Source: Bacteroidales bacterium M7 (lineage in GTDB: Bacteria; Bacteroidota; Bacteroidia; Bacteroidales; Muribaculaceae). From it: a stretch of 64,000 bases of DNA. The stretch's first letter is position 1; each line of letters begins with the position of its first letter. Of this stretch, positions 25,001 through 35,000 are shown piece by piece. A model generated the notes under the pieces. It worked only from the letters and a program-made list of their open reading frames with translations, was not told the origin of the DNA and made no database searches. The stretch spans positions 1-64,000 of the forward strand of contig LUJR01000047.1 of NCBI GenBank assembly GCA_001689515.1, given 5' to 3'. The position numbers and the translations under genes are program-made.

Positions 25001-25904
25001 TCTGCGTGACATCGAGTATGACACCGTCAACCTGAGCAATTGGACCGACGACGCCCACAAGAACGACCTTATCCGCGCCACCATAGTCAACTATCTGCGC
25101 AAGAGCAAGGAAATCGATGCCGAGCTCCGCCGCAAGAAGTTTGACATCTCCATAGGCGACGAGCTCCCCTCGGGCATCATGCAGATGGCTAAGGTCTACG
25201 TAGCCAAGAAGCGTAAGATCAGCGTGGGTGACAAGATGGCAGGCCGTCACGGTAACAAGGGTATCGTGTCGCGCATCGTGCGCCAGGAGGATATGCCGTT
25301 CCTGGCTGACGGTACTCCCGTCGACATCGTGCTCAACCCTCTGGGTGTGCCTTCGCGTATGAACCTCGGTCAGATCTTCGAGACCGTGCTCGGATGGGCA
25401 GGCCGCGAGCTGGGCGAGAAGTTCGCCACCCCGATTTTCGACGGTGCGTCGCTCGACGACCTCAACGAGTGGACCGACAAGGCAGGACTCCCCCGCTACG
25501 GCAAGACCTACCTCTATGACGGAGGCACAGGCGACCGTTTCGACCAGCCCGCCACCGTGGGTGTCATCTACATGCTTAAACTCGGCCACATGGTCGAGGA
25601 CAAGATGCATGCCCGTTCCATCGGTCCGTACTCTCTGATCACCCAGCAGCCTCTCGGCGGTAAAGCCCAGTTTGGTGGACAGCGCTTCGGTGAGATGGAA
25701 GTCTGGGCGCTCGAAGCATTCGGCGCCAGCCACATCCTCCAGGAGATTCTCACCATCAAGTCTGACGATGTCACCGGGCGCAGCAAGGCTTACGAGGCTA
25801 TCGTCAAGGGTGATCCGATGCCACCGGCAGGCATACCCGAGTCGCTCAACGTGCTTCTGCACGAGCTCCGCGGCTTAGGTCTGAGCATCAACCTCGAGAA
25901 CTGA
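22092..25904 (+). CDS. rpoB: DNA-directed RNA polymerase subunit beta
   Basis: 1270 residues, the usual Bacteroidetes size. In order: protrusion and lobes ([19 protein letters not shown]); the fork/rifampicin region ([40 protein letters not shown]); the active-site lysine region ([15 protein letters not shown]); and the C-terminal clamp with [20 protein letters not shown]. The rifampicin-region residues seen (Q-D-H-R-S type positions) look wild type. rpoC follows 46 nt downstream. Long open frames on the opposite strand are codon-bias shadows. Confidence 0.99.
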   Translation: [1270 protein letters not shown]

Positions 25905-25950
25905 TCCTTTACTAACCATACCTTTCACATTCTCTCCCACATAATATAAA

Positions 25951-28900
25951 ATGGCTTTTCGTAAAGACAACAAGATAAAAACCGGATTCTCCAAGATTTC
26001 CATCGGGCTCGCTTCGCCTGAGGAAATCCTCGAGAAGTCAAGCGGTGAGGTACTCAAACCCGAGACCATCAACTACCGCACATACAAGCCTGAGCGCGAC
26101 GGCCTCTTCTGCGAGCGCATATTCGGCCCTGTCAAGGACTACGAGTGCCACTGCGGCAAGTACAAGCGCATCCGTTACAAAGGCATCGTCTGCGACCGAT
26201 GCGGTGTGGAGGTGACCGAGAAGAAGGTGCGCCGCGAACGCATGGGTCACATCAAGCTCGTGGTGCCTGTGGCTCACATCTGGTACTTCCGTTCGCTCCC
26301 CAACAAGATCGGCTATCTGCTCGGACTCCCCTCCAAGAAGCTCGATCAGGTCATCTACTACGAGCGTTACATCGTCATCAACCCGGGTCCCTTCGGTCCC
26401 GAGGGCACCGGCGAGCTGGAGCGTCTCGACCTGCTGACCGAGGAGGAATACTTCGCGTTTGTCGACAAACTCCCTGCCGGCAACCAGCTCCTCGAGGACA
26501 CCGACCCCAACAAGTTCATCGCCAAGATGGGTGCCGAGGCTGTCTATGACCTCCTCAAAGGTTTCGACCTCGACTCGCTCAGCTACGCTCTGCGCCATCA
26601 GGCTGACAACGACGGTTCGCAGCAGCGTAAGACCGAGGCTCTCAAGCGTCTGCAGGTGGTGGAATCGTTCCGCGCCTCGCGCCACCGCAACAAACCCGAG
26701 TGGATGATACTCCAGGCTGTGCCTGTCATCCCGCCGGAGCTGCGTCCCCTCGTGCCTCTCGACGGCGGCCGCTTTGCCACATCCGACCTCAACGATCTCT
26801 ACCGTCGTGTCATCATACGTAACAACCGTCTCAAGCGACTCATCGAGATCAAGGCTCCCGAGGTCATCCTCCGCAACGAGAAGCGTATGCTTCAGGAGGC
26901 TGTCGACTCGCTGCTTGACAACTCGCGCAAGTCGTCGGCTGTCAAGACCGAGGCTAACCGTCCGCTCAAGTCGCTTTCGGACAGCCTCAAGGGCAAGCAG
27001 GGACGCTTCCGTCAGAACCTTCTCGGTAAGCGTGTCGACTACTCCGCACGTTCGGTAATCGTCGTAGGTCCCGAGCTTAAGATGCACGAATGCGGCATCC
27101 CCAAGAACATGGCTGCCGAGCTCTACAAGCCCTTCATCATCCGCAAGCTCATCGAGCGCGGCATCGTAAAGACTGTCAAGTCAGCCAAGAAGATCGTCGA
27201 CCGCAAGGAGCCTGTCGTATGGGACATCCTCGAGTATGTCATGAAGGGTCACCCCGTGCTGCTCAACCGTGCCCCGACACTTCACCGTCTCGGCATCCAG
27301 GCATTCCAGCCCAAGATGATCGAGGGCAAGGCTATCCAGCTCCACCCGCTCGCATGTACGGCGTTCAACGCCGACTTCGACGGTGACCAGATGGCTGTGC
27401 ACCTCCCTCTCGGCAACGAGGCTGTCCTCGAAGCCCAGATGCTCATGCTCGGTGCGCATAACATCCTCAACCCCGCCAACGGTGCGCCTATCACCGTGCC
27501 CTCGCAGGACATGGTGCTCGGTCTGTACTACATCACCAAGCTCCGCAAGGGCGACAAGGGCGAAGGTCTGAAATTCTACGGTCCCGAAGAGGCTGAAATC
27601 GCATATAACGAGGGTCGCGTGACTCTCCACGCTCCCGTGAGCGTGATGGTCGACGACGTTGACGAGAAGGGCAACCCCATCCGTCACCTCGTGGAGAACA
27701 CCTCCGTAGGCCGTGTCCTCGTCAACCAGTACGTGCCCAAGGAGATCGGCTACGTCAACGAGATTCTCTCCAAGAAGTCGCTGCGTAACATCATCTCGCG
27801 CGTAATCAAGAAGTGCGGTATCCCCCGCTCGGCACAGTTCCTTGACGATATCAAGAACCTCGGCTACCGCATGGCGTTCCAGGGCGGTCTGTCGTTCAAC
27901 CTCGGCGATGTGATTATCCCCAAGGAGAAGGAGCAGTACGTACAGGAAGGCTACGAGCAGGTACAGGAGGTGATGAACAACTACTCCATGGGCTTTATCA
28001 CCAACAACGAACGCTACAACCAGATCATCGATATCTGGACGCACGTCAACTCGCGTCTTGCCGACACGCTGATGAAGCAGATTTCTGCCGACCAGCAGGG
28101 CTTCAACCCTGTCTACATGATGCTTGACTCGGGTGCCCGTGGTTCTAAGGACCAGATCCGTCAGCTCTCAGGCATGCGTGGTCTTATGGCGAAGCCGCAG
28201 AAGAGCGGTGCCGAGGGAGGTCAGATCATCGAGAACCCGATTCTTGCCAACTTCAAGGAGGGTCTGTCGGTGCTCGAGTACTTCATCTCTACCCACGGTG
28301 CCCGTAAGGGTCTTGCCGATACCGCCTTGAAGACTGCCGACGCAGGTTACCTGACACGCCGTCTGGTCGACGTTGCCCACGATGTGATCATCAACGAGGA
28401 AGACTGCGGCACTCTCCGCGGACTCGTATGCACCGAGATCAAGAACAACGACGAGGTGGTAGCTTCGCTCGGCGAACGCATCCTCGGCCGTGTCAGCGTC
28501 CACGATATCATCGACCCCACCACAGGCGAGATCATCGTGCATGCCGGCGAGGAAATCAACGACGAGGCTGCCGACCGCATCAACGCTTCGCCCATCGAGT
28601 CTGTCGAAATCCGCTCGGTGCTCACCTGCGAGAGCAAGAAGGGTGTCTGCGCCAAGTGCTACGGACGTAACCTTGCCAACAACCGTCTCGTGCAGAAGGG
28701 TGAGGCTGTCGGCGTGATTGCAGCGCAGTCAATCGGCGAGCCTGGTACTCAGCTGACTCTGCGTACATTCCACGTCGGTGGTGTCGCCAGCAACATCGCT
28801 GCTGTGTCGTCACACACCTCGCGCTATGACGGTACTCTCGAAATCGATGAGCTCCGCACCGTCAAGACCGACGAGAAGGATGCCAACGGACGCAACGTGG

Positions 28901-30264
28901 AAGTGGTCATCGGCCGTCTCGCCGAGATGCGCATCATGGACCCCAAGACCAAGATGATGCTCACATCTGCCAACATCCCCTACGGTTCGAAGCTCTATTT
29001 CGACAACGGTGCTTCCGTCAAGAAGGGCGATGTCATCGTGGAGTGGGACCCCTTCAACGCGGTCATCGTCAGCGAAGCTGGCGGCAAGCTCCAGTACAAG
29101 GATCTTATCGAGAATGTAACCTACCGCGTCGATGCCGACGAACAGTCGGGTCTCCGCGAGAAGATCATCATAGAGTCAAAGGACCGTAACCGCGTCCCCG
29201 AAGCCAACATCGTGGATGCCAACGGTCAGGTCATCAAGACCTACGCGCTCCCTGTGGGTGCCCACCTGATGAAGGAGGAGGGCGACGAGATCAAGCCCGG
29301 CGACATCTTCGTCAAGATACCCCGTGCCTCCGGTTCTGCCGGTGACATCACGGGCGGTCTGCCCCGAGTTACCGAGCTGTTTGAGGCTCGCAACCCGTCA
29401 AATCCCGCCATCGTCAGCGAAATCGACGGTGAGGTCACCTTCGGACGTGTCAAGCGCGGTAACCGCGAGATCTCCGTGCGCTCCAAGCTCGGTGAGGTCA
29501 AGACTTACCTCGTGCCCCTGTCCAAGCAGATTCTCGTGCAGGAAAACGACTACGTGCGTGCCGGCACACCGCTCTCCGACGGTGCCATCACACCTCAGGA
29601 CATCCTCAACATCATGGGTCCGACGGCTGTGCAGGAATACATCGTCAACGAGGTGCAGGATGTCTACCGCATGCAGGGCGTGAAGATCAACGACAAGCAC
29701 TTCGAGGTGATCGTGCGCCAGATGATGCGCAAGGTCAACATCCTCGACCCGGGCGACACCATGTTCCTCGAGCAGCAGATTGTCGACAAGCGAGCCTTCA
29801 TGGAGGAGAACGACCGCATCTGGGGCAAGAAGGTTGTGACCGATGCCGGCGACAGCGAAAACGTCAAGCCCGGTCAGATCATCACCGCCCGCAAGCTCCG
29901 CGACGAGAACTCGGCTCTCAAGCGCCGTGACCTCAAGCTCGTCGAGGTGCGTGACGCACTCCCTGCCACATCGGAGCAGATTCTCCAGGGCATCACCCGT
30001 GCCGCCCTCCAGACCACCAGCTTCATGTCGGCTGCATCGTTCCAGGAAACCACCAAGGTGCTCAACGAAGCCGCCATCAACGGCAAGGTCGACAACCTTG
30101 AGGGCATGAAGGAAAATGTCATCTGCGGTCACCTTATCCCCGCAGGTACAGGTCTCCGCGAATACGAGCGCATCGTAGTCAGCGGCAAGGACGACATCGA
30201 CGACTTCTTCGACGCCACCACCCCCGACGTAGTCGACGTGGACCACGAAGTAGTCATGGACTAA
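25951..30264 (+). CDS. rpoC: DNA-directed RNA polymerase subunit beta'
   Basis: 1437 residues. The N-terminal zinc finger is CHCGKYKRIRYKGIVCDRCG. The catalytic loop NADFDGDQMAVH (about residues 473-484) holds the three Mg-binding Asp. The trigger loop and bridge helix regions follow (MRGLMAKPQKSGAEGG, ISTHGARKGLADTALKTADAGYLTRRLVDV). The second zinc site is CESKKGVCAKCYGRNL. Complete, ending with an acidic tail. A strong terminator follows at 30292-30323. Confidence 0.99.
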   Translation: MAFRKDNKIKTGFSKISIGLASPEEILEKSSGEVLKPETINYRTYKPERDGLFCERIFGPVKDYECHCGKYKRIRYKGIVCDRCGVEVTEKKVRRERMGHIKLVVPVAHIWYFRSLPNKIGYLLGLPSKKLDQVIYYERYIVINPGPFGPEGTGELERLDLLTEEEYFAFVDKLPAGNQLLEDTDPNKFIAKMGAEAVYDLLKGFDLDSLSYALRHQADNDGSQQRKTEALKRLQVVESFRASRHRNKPEWMILQAVPVIPPELRPLVPLDGGRFATSDLNDLYRRVIIRNNRLKRLIEIKAPEVILRNEKRMLQEAVDSLLDNSRKSSAVKTEANRPLKSLSDSLKGKQGRFRQNLLGKRVDYSARSVIVVGPELKMHECGIPKNMAAELYKPFIIRKLIERGIVKTVKSAKKIVDRKEPVVWDILEYVMKGHPVLLNRAPTLHRLGIQAFQPKMIEGKAIQLHPLACTAFNADFDGDQMAVHLPLGNEAVLEAQMLMLGAHNILNPANGAPITVPSQDMVLGLYYITKLRKGDKGEGLKFYGPEEAEIAYNEGRVTLHAPVSVMVDDVDEKGNPIRHLVENTSVGRVLVNQYVPKEIGYVNEILSKKSLRNIISRVIKKCGIPRSAQFLDDIKNLGYRMAFQGGLSFNLGDVIIPKEKEQYVQEGYEQVQEVMNNYSMGFITNNERYNQIIDIWTHVNSRLADTLMKQISADQQGFNPVYMMLDSGARGSKDQIRQLSGMRGLMAKPQKSGAEGGQIIENPILANFKEGLSVLEYFISTHGARKGLADTALKTADAGYLTRRLVDVAHDVIINEEDCGTLRGLVCTEIKNNDEVVASLGERILGRVSVHDIIDPTTGEIIVHAGEEINDEAADRINASPIESVEIRSVLTCESKKGVCAKCYGRNLANNRLVQKGEAVGVIAAQSIGEPGTQLTLRTFHVGGVASNIAAVSSHTSRYDGTLEIDELRTVKTDEKDANGRNVEVVIGRLAEMRIMDPKTKMMLTSANIPYGSKLYFDNGASVKKGDVIVEWDPFNAVIVSEAGGKLQYKDLIENVTYRVDADEQSGLREKIIIESKDRNRVPEANIVDANGQVIKTYALPVGAHLMKEEGDEIKPGDIFVKIPRASGSAGDITGGLPRVTELFEARNPSNPAIVSEIDGEVTFGRVKRGNREISVRSKLGEVKTYLVPLSKQILVQENDYVRAGTPLSDGAITPQDILNIMGPTAVQEYIVNEVQDVYRMQGVKINDKHFEVIVRQMMRKVNILDPGDTMFLEQQIVDKRAFMEENDRIWGKKVVTDAGDSENVKPGQIITARKLRDENSALKRRDLKLVEVRDALPATSEQILQGITRAALQTTSFMSAASFQETTKVLNEAAINGKVDNLEGMKENVICGHLIPAGTGLREYERIVVSGKDDIDDFFDATTPDVVDVDHEVVMD

Positions 30265-30291
30265 CCCGCTTTTTAGCTGTAATCCCGCATA

Positions 30292-30323
30292 GAGGGGGCG
30301 CACCATCCACGGTGCGCCCCCTC
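30292..30323 (+). terminator. Terminator hairpin after rpoC
   Basis: GAGGGGGCGCACC (30292-30304) pairs perfectly with GGTGCGCCCCCTC (30311-30323) around a 6-nt loop. It lacks a long T tract, but the 13-bp GC stem directly after the rpoB-rpoC operon supports termination. Confidence 0.75.
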
Positions 30324-30354
30324 GTGCGTTGTATCCCCACGTCAATGCGGACGC

Positions 30355-30520
30355 GGACATGCCACGGCATGTCCCTACATGGGATGGATATATGGATGTT
30401 TGTAGGGTCGCGACCTGTCGCGACCGTGTGCGGCGAATGTCGGTATCCGCGTGGTGGCGGTCGCGACAGGTCGCGACCCTACGGTGGAAATGGCTTGTAG
30501 GGACATGCCGTGGCATGTCC
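30355..30520. repeat. REP array with two inverted pairs (A, C, C, A)
   Basis: Core A at 30355-30374 (then CTAC), core C (GGTCGCGACCTGTCGCGACC) at 30406-30425 (GTAG before), core C at 30459-30478 (then CTAC), core A at 30501-30520 (GTAG before). The alternating orientation makes two BIME-like pairs. They lie on the 3' side of the Y1 transposase gene. Confidence 0.85.
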
Positions 30521-30548
30521 GCCCCCTCGCGGTAGGTTGCTGCGGTAG

Positions 30549-30658
30549 GCTGGCGCGCCCCTTGTGGGCGCATCTCTCTGTTAGCCGAGGGGCTTGCCCC
30601 TCGGAAAGGGGGGCACCATTAATCGCGCTGCGCTTTGCCGCAGCGCATCAATCGCCAT
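30549..30658 (+). repeat. Composite triple-palindrome repeat, copy 1 (overlaps the transposase 3' end)
   Basis: Three hairpins in a row: GCGCCC-cttgt-GGGCGC; (TTAG) then CCGAGGGGC-tt-GCCCCTCGG; and GCGCTGCG-ctttgc-CGCAGCGC, ending GCATCAATCGCCAT. The last bases form the stop and final codons of the transposase gene on the minus strand. Confidence 0.85.
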
Positions 30659-31085
30659 CGCTCCCCTCGATGCCGTGCTCTTTGAGCAGACGGCGGCATT
30701 CTTCGGCAAACGATTCCCCGCAATGGTGCTCTAACTGCGAACGGATGTAATTGCTGATATGCTCTACCTCATAATATGACACGGAAAATGACGCATATCC
30801 GTTTGCCCATCCTGCAAAATCCGGGAAATGCTTTGACCCCTTGAACGCACGTGTGGTGAGCGATTTGACAATCCGCATGACATCCTCCGGCTCTACGCCT
30901 TTAGGCAGTTCGACCAGCATGTGCATGTGGTCGTAACATGTGTTCATCCGATATACTTTCCAACCCCGGGATTTGCATATTTTATAGATGTAGAGCAACA
31001 TTGCTTTCTTTGTCCGCTCGGGTATGGTGCGCTGGCGGTATTTGGTGCTCGTGACAATGTGGTAGATGTGGCGGATGTAGCTCAT
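30648..31085 (-). CDS. IS200/IS605-like Y1 (HUH) transposase, REP-associated candidate
   Basis: 145 residues from the ATG at 31085. It is a single-strand transposase of the Y1 HUH family: the HUH pair is His53/His55 in YDHMHMLVELP, and the catalytic Tyr113 with Gln117 is in YIRSQ. The conserved N-terminus (HIYHIVTSTKYRQ) and GWANGYASFSVS segment are intact, so the protein could be active. No tnpB accompanies it. It is bracketed by composite repeats (30549-30658 and 31197-31305) and adjoins four GTAG-tagged REP palindromes. That context suggests a REP-associated tyrosine transposase (RAYT) rather than a simple IS200. An upstream in-frame extension to 31220 is not supported by the family. Confidence 0.85.
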   Translation of the reverse strand: MSYIRHIYHIVTSTKYRQRTIPERTKKAMLLYIYKICKSRGWKVYRMNTCYDHMHMLVELPKGVEPEDVMRIVKSLTTRAFKGSKHFPDFAGWANGYASFSVSYYEVEHISNYIRSQLEHHCGESFAEECRRLLKEHGIEGSDGD

Positions 31086-31196
31086 GTCGCAAATGTAATC
31101 AAAAGTATTGAAAATTAGGGGATTTATGATGGGATTTGTGACGTAGTTTGCGGATGGGATTTGCGGATGCGCTGGCGGATGTGTTTTGCGGATGCG

Positions 31197-31305
31197 CTGG
31201 CACGCCCCTTGTGGGCGCATCTCTCTGTTAGCCGAGGGGCTTGCCCCTCGGAAAGTGGTATGCCATCAGACGCGCTACGCTTTGCCGCAGCGCATCACTC
31301 GCCAT
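31197..31305 (+). repeat. Composite triple-palindrome repeat, copy 2 (5' side of the transposase)
   Basis: Same order and orientation as copy 1, with a few changes (CACGCCCC, GCGCTACGC, ends GCATCACTCGCCAT). It lies 112 bp before the transposase start. Copies 1 and 2 therefore bracket the gene as direct repeats. Confidence 0.85.
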
Positions 31306-31353
31306 TAGGTGTGCCTCCAGAATGCGTTATGCGTTAGGTTTTTTGTTGTTTTG

Positions 31354-31459
31354 ATGGTGGCTGATGCGCTGCGGCAAAGCGCAGCGCGTTTTCCGTGGGC
31401 GGATGCATTCCGAGGGGCAAGCCCCTCGGCTACGGGAGAGATGCGTCCTTGCGGACGCT
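31354..31459 (-). repeat. Composite triple-palindrome repeat, copy 3 (inverted)
   Basis: Inverted copy: GCGCTGCGG-caaa-gCGCAGCGC comes first, then CCGAGGGGC-aa-GCCCCTCGG followed by CTAC, then a diverged first hairpin (GCGTCCTTGCGGACGC). Here the guide next to the central hairpin is exactly GTAG on the element's own strand. Confidence 0.8.
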
Positions 31460-31605
31460 GCTTGCATGTGGCGTTTCACGTTAGTTATTGTTGTGGTGGT
31501 GCGGTTGGATTAGATAGGGGGGGTGGACGGGAGGGGATTGTGGATGTGGATTGTGGAGGGGAATGTGGATGTGGAGGAGGGATGTGATGTGATGGGATGT
31601 GATGT

Positions 31606-31713
31606 GGTGCGCCCCTTGTGGGCGCATCTCTCTGTTAGCCGGGGGGCTTGCCCCTCGGAAAGGGAGGCACCGTAAAAGCGCGCTGCGCTTTGCCGCAGCG
31701 CATCAATCGCCAT
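31606..31713 (+). repeat. Composite triple-palindrome repeat, copy 4
   Basis: Direct copy, nearly identical to copy 1, ending GCATCAATCGCCAT. No transposase gene is attached, so the repeat can exist on its own. Confidence 0.85.
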
Positions 31714-31800
31714 GTTCGCGGGGGCAAATGAGGGCTTGTGGATGGGGGTTTGCGAAATTATAACTAAAACGGGGTACTGAATTAACATAATTTAGCAAAT

Positions 31801-31835
31801 GGGGGGGGGTAATTTATGAATATTTAGTACATTTG
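31801..31835 (+). promoter_or_regulatory. Promoter of the large secreted protein gene, with a poly-G tract upstream of -7
   Basis: TACATTTG at 31828-31835 is a good -7 element. A run of nine G (31801-31809) lies about where the -33 element would be. A leader of about 230 nt follows before the ATG at 32075; it contains no evident gene. Length changes in the G tract could alter promoter strength. Confidence 0.5.
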
Positions 31836-32074
31836 CACACTGCATAAATTGCTGTCTAAAGAAATCTTGTGGGGCGGAAATTCACTTGAACCAAATGATT
31901 CTCACACATAGGAGTTAACAAGATTTGAAAGTAAAGACTACTCCCCGGCAGGCATAGCACGGCATTATACAGGATGGCAGGGCATCCCCCATGCCGATAG
32001 GACAAACCAATTGTAATCCATCGAAACAACAAACACAAAATTAACCAAATAACTAACACAAAAACCAATTCATT

Positions 32075-35000
32075 ATGAAGAAATTTCTCACGTTCTTCGC
32101 TATGCTTTGCGCTCTGCTTGGTTTTTCCCCTCATGCCTCGGCCGACATCCGCCTTATGGGTGGAGGGTCTGGGGACTGGACCACTGGAATCCTGATGAAT
32201 CAGGTCGGTTCCAGCAACGACTATACCTGTGAGGTGAATATAACAAGCTCCAACAAGACAATCAAGGTAAAAGATAATGGTACGTGGAGGGGTTACAAGA
32301 ACAACAATAGTACTTGGACTGCTTCCTCTTTCCCTGCATCAAATACCTTAAGCTCAACTGGTGCTACGGGTGATGATATTACCATCGATAAGGCGGGTAC
32401 GTATGTAGTGACATACAATTCCTCATCTAACAAGTTGACAATCTCTCCCGTACTCTACTTTGTCGGTAATATGACAGGATGGAATCTGGATACGACCAAG
32501 AAATTTACCTGCGTGGGCAGTGTCTATACATTGACACTCGCATCAGGCATCAGCAATCCCAATAGTGGAGACACAGGCTGGAAGATATGGAATGGTACCT
32601 GGGGCTACAATTTTGGCAGTGGTGGCACTGACCCTACTGTAGGAGGCAATGAAGTGAATGCGTGGTTTAAAGCTGCTGCTAACTATGAAACTACTACCAC
32701 GTCTGCCGTTCAGATTCAGTTTACCCTTTTGAGTGATAAAGATGGGGATGCAACTGTAGATGGTAAGGTCAAACTTATCAGTGCCGGTCCTACCAAGCCC
32801 GCCGCGCCGACCATCTCGGCTTCGGGCAACACTGTGACCATCACCAAGACCGGCAGTGGCGATATCTGGTACACTACCAACGGTGATGATCCGACAAAAG
32901 ACACCAGCACAAGGACACGCTACACCGCCTCGTTTACTATCGAGAGAGGCAAGACCACTACTGTCAAGGCGGCTGTGGTCAGCGGCGGCGAGTGGTCAGA
33001 CATTACTTCGAAAAACATATATGTTGGAGCAGCCCCCACTGTCAAGGAGATTACTCTCTATACCCGTGACGATATCAAGAACGGCAATTCCGGACGTGGC
33101 ACCGCCACTGCTGCCGGTGCCGACGGCATATGGAAAGTCGCATCGGTAAGCATCCCTTCGGATGCCAATTCGGGTTACTGGAACTCTACCCTGTCGGTCA
33201 AGGTGACATATTCGGACAACACTTCCGCATGGTACAGCACCACTCAGAACACTGATGTCAACACCATACAGGCAAACGGCTGGAAGAACACATTTGTCCG
33301 TTCTACCTGGCCTGTCAGCAGCACTGCCAACTGCGGCTTCTTCGTGGAGAACTCCGGCGGCAAGACTGTCACCGTCTACGCCCGCTTCATCGGCGATGAC
33401 CTCCAGATCAGCGCAGTGATGCCATATAATGCATTGACTATCGGTTCCTCGACTCCGCAGATTACCGGCTACGGCATCCCGTCGGATAGCTGGAATAACT
33501 ATAAGGATTTCTCCAAGGTGTCAGATTCACCCAAGAGCTATGAGTATGTATTTACCTGCGGCAATGCCAACGACAATAAGGAATATGTATGGTATGGCTT
33601 GAAAATCAACGGTACACAATATCGTCCCGCCAACCTCTCATTGGGAGAATCGACATATACTTTCACTGCCGGAGCTCCTTCAAGCAGCAACCAGGCTACC
33701 ATCAAGGGGCTTACTACTGGCGTTAATTATGCGCTTGTACTGACCGAGACCGAGATGGGCCTGCGCCTGACGATCACCGAGGCTGGTGTGCCCAAGCCTG
33801 TGTTTACGCGCGCTGCTGAGAGCAACGTCGTGACCGTCAATGTGCCCGACGGATGCACGCTCCATTACACCGTCAACGGCGGCGCGGAGCAGACTGCCAC
33901 TTCTCGAGTGACCCTGACCATCCCCACCGACGGCATGACTGTCAGCGCATATTTCACCAAGGACGGTGAGACTGGCGAGACTGTCAACGGCTCGTTTGAC
34001 TACTATACCGCACCGCAGCGTTGGGCATCCAAGGAGTGGAGTCTCAGCGATGACGGCATCATGCCCCGCAACTCGGTCAAGTACTTCTATATGTCACGCT
34101 ACCAGAACGACGACCGCGTGTCGCCCGAATGGGAGCTTGTCAAGAACGGCGACACCTACACACTTGACTACTTCATGTGTATCCCTGCTGCCGAGTTCCG
34201 TCTGCGCCGTATCGCCAAGGATAAAAACGGTACCATCACCTACCGTGACTTCGGTCTGGATGCGGTGGAGAAGATTACTCCGGCTTCCATCGGTGCTACC
34301 TCCGCCACTGTTGGCACTGCCGAAGCACCCAAGACAGTGAGCAAGAACTACACCGTCTACGGTGGCTCTTACGACAACAAGTCCCGTGGCTATGCCTGGG
34401 ATCTCGGCTACTCTCTCGTGTCAGTGAAGGTGACCGACGCTACCGACGGCAACAATGCCTATGGTAACAATACTCTCCAGATGACTCTGTCGGTGGACTT
34501 CTCACATCCCTCTACAGCCAATGTCGCTCCTATCAAGGGTATGCCTTATGTCGCCCTGACCGGTTCGAAACTTCAGATTCCTACCATTGCAGGTCAGAAC
34601 ATCAAGCATGCCACAGAACTTCCCGACGGATACAGCAATGCGTTTACTAACGCCTGGATCCAGTATGACGAGGATTCCAATATGCTCGTCTACGGTGACA
34701 ATGTGACCGGTAAGGACTACTATTCCGGCGGCTCTTATCACAAGCCCGAAAACGGCGCTGTGATGAACTCTACCATTCTGCCACCCCGCTACCCGATCTG
34801 GTTCAAACTCGTGGACGAGGAGGGTAATGAGACTAATGTGACCTCCAACAAGACCGTCCTCAAGTACAAGGGTCAGGAAACTCGCAAGTTCAAGACTCCT
34901 AACGGCACATCTACCAATAGCAATGTGAAGTTTGCGGTCTATGCCCTCAACGACATGGAGATGTCGGGTCTGTTTAAGATCTATTCAGGCTACGGCGGCT

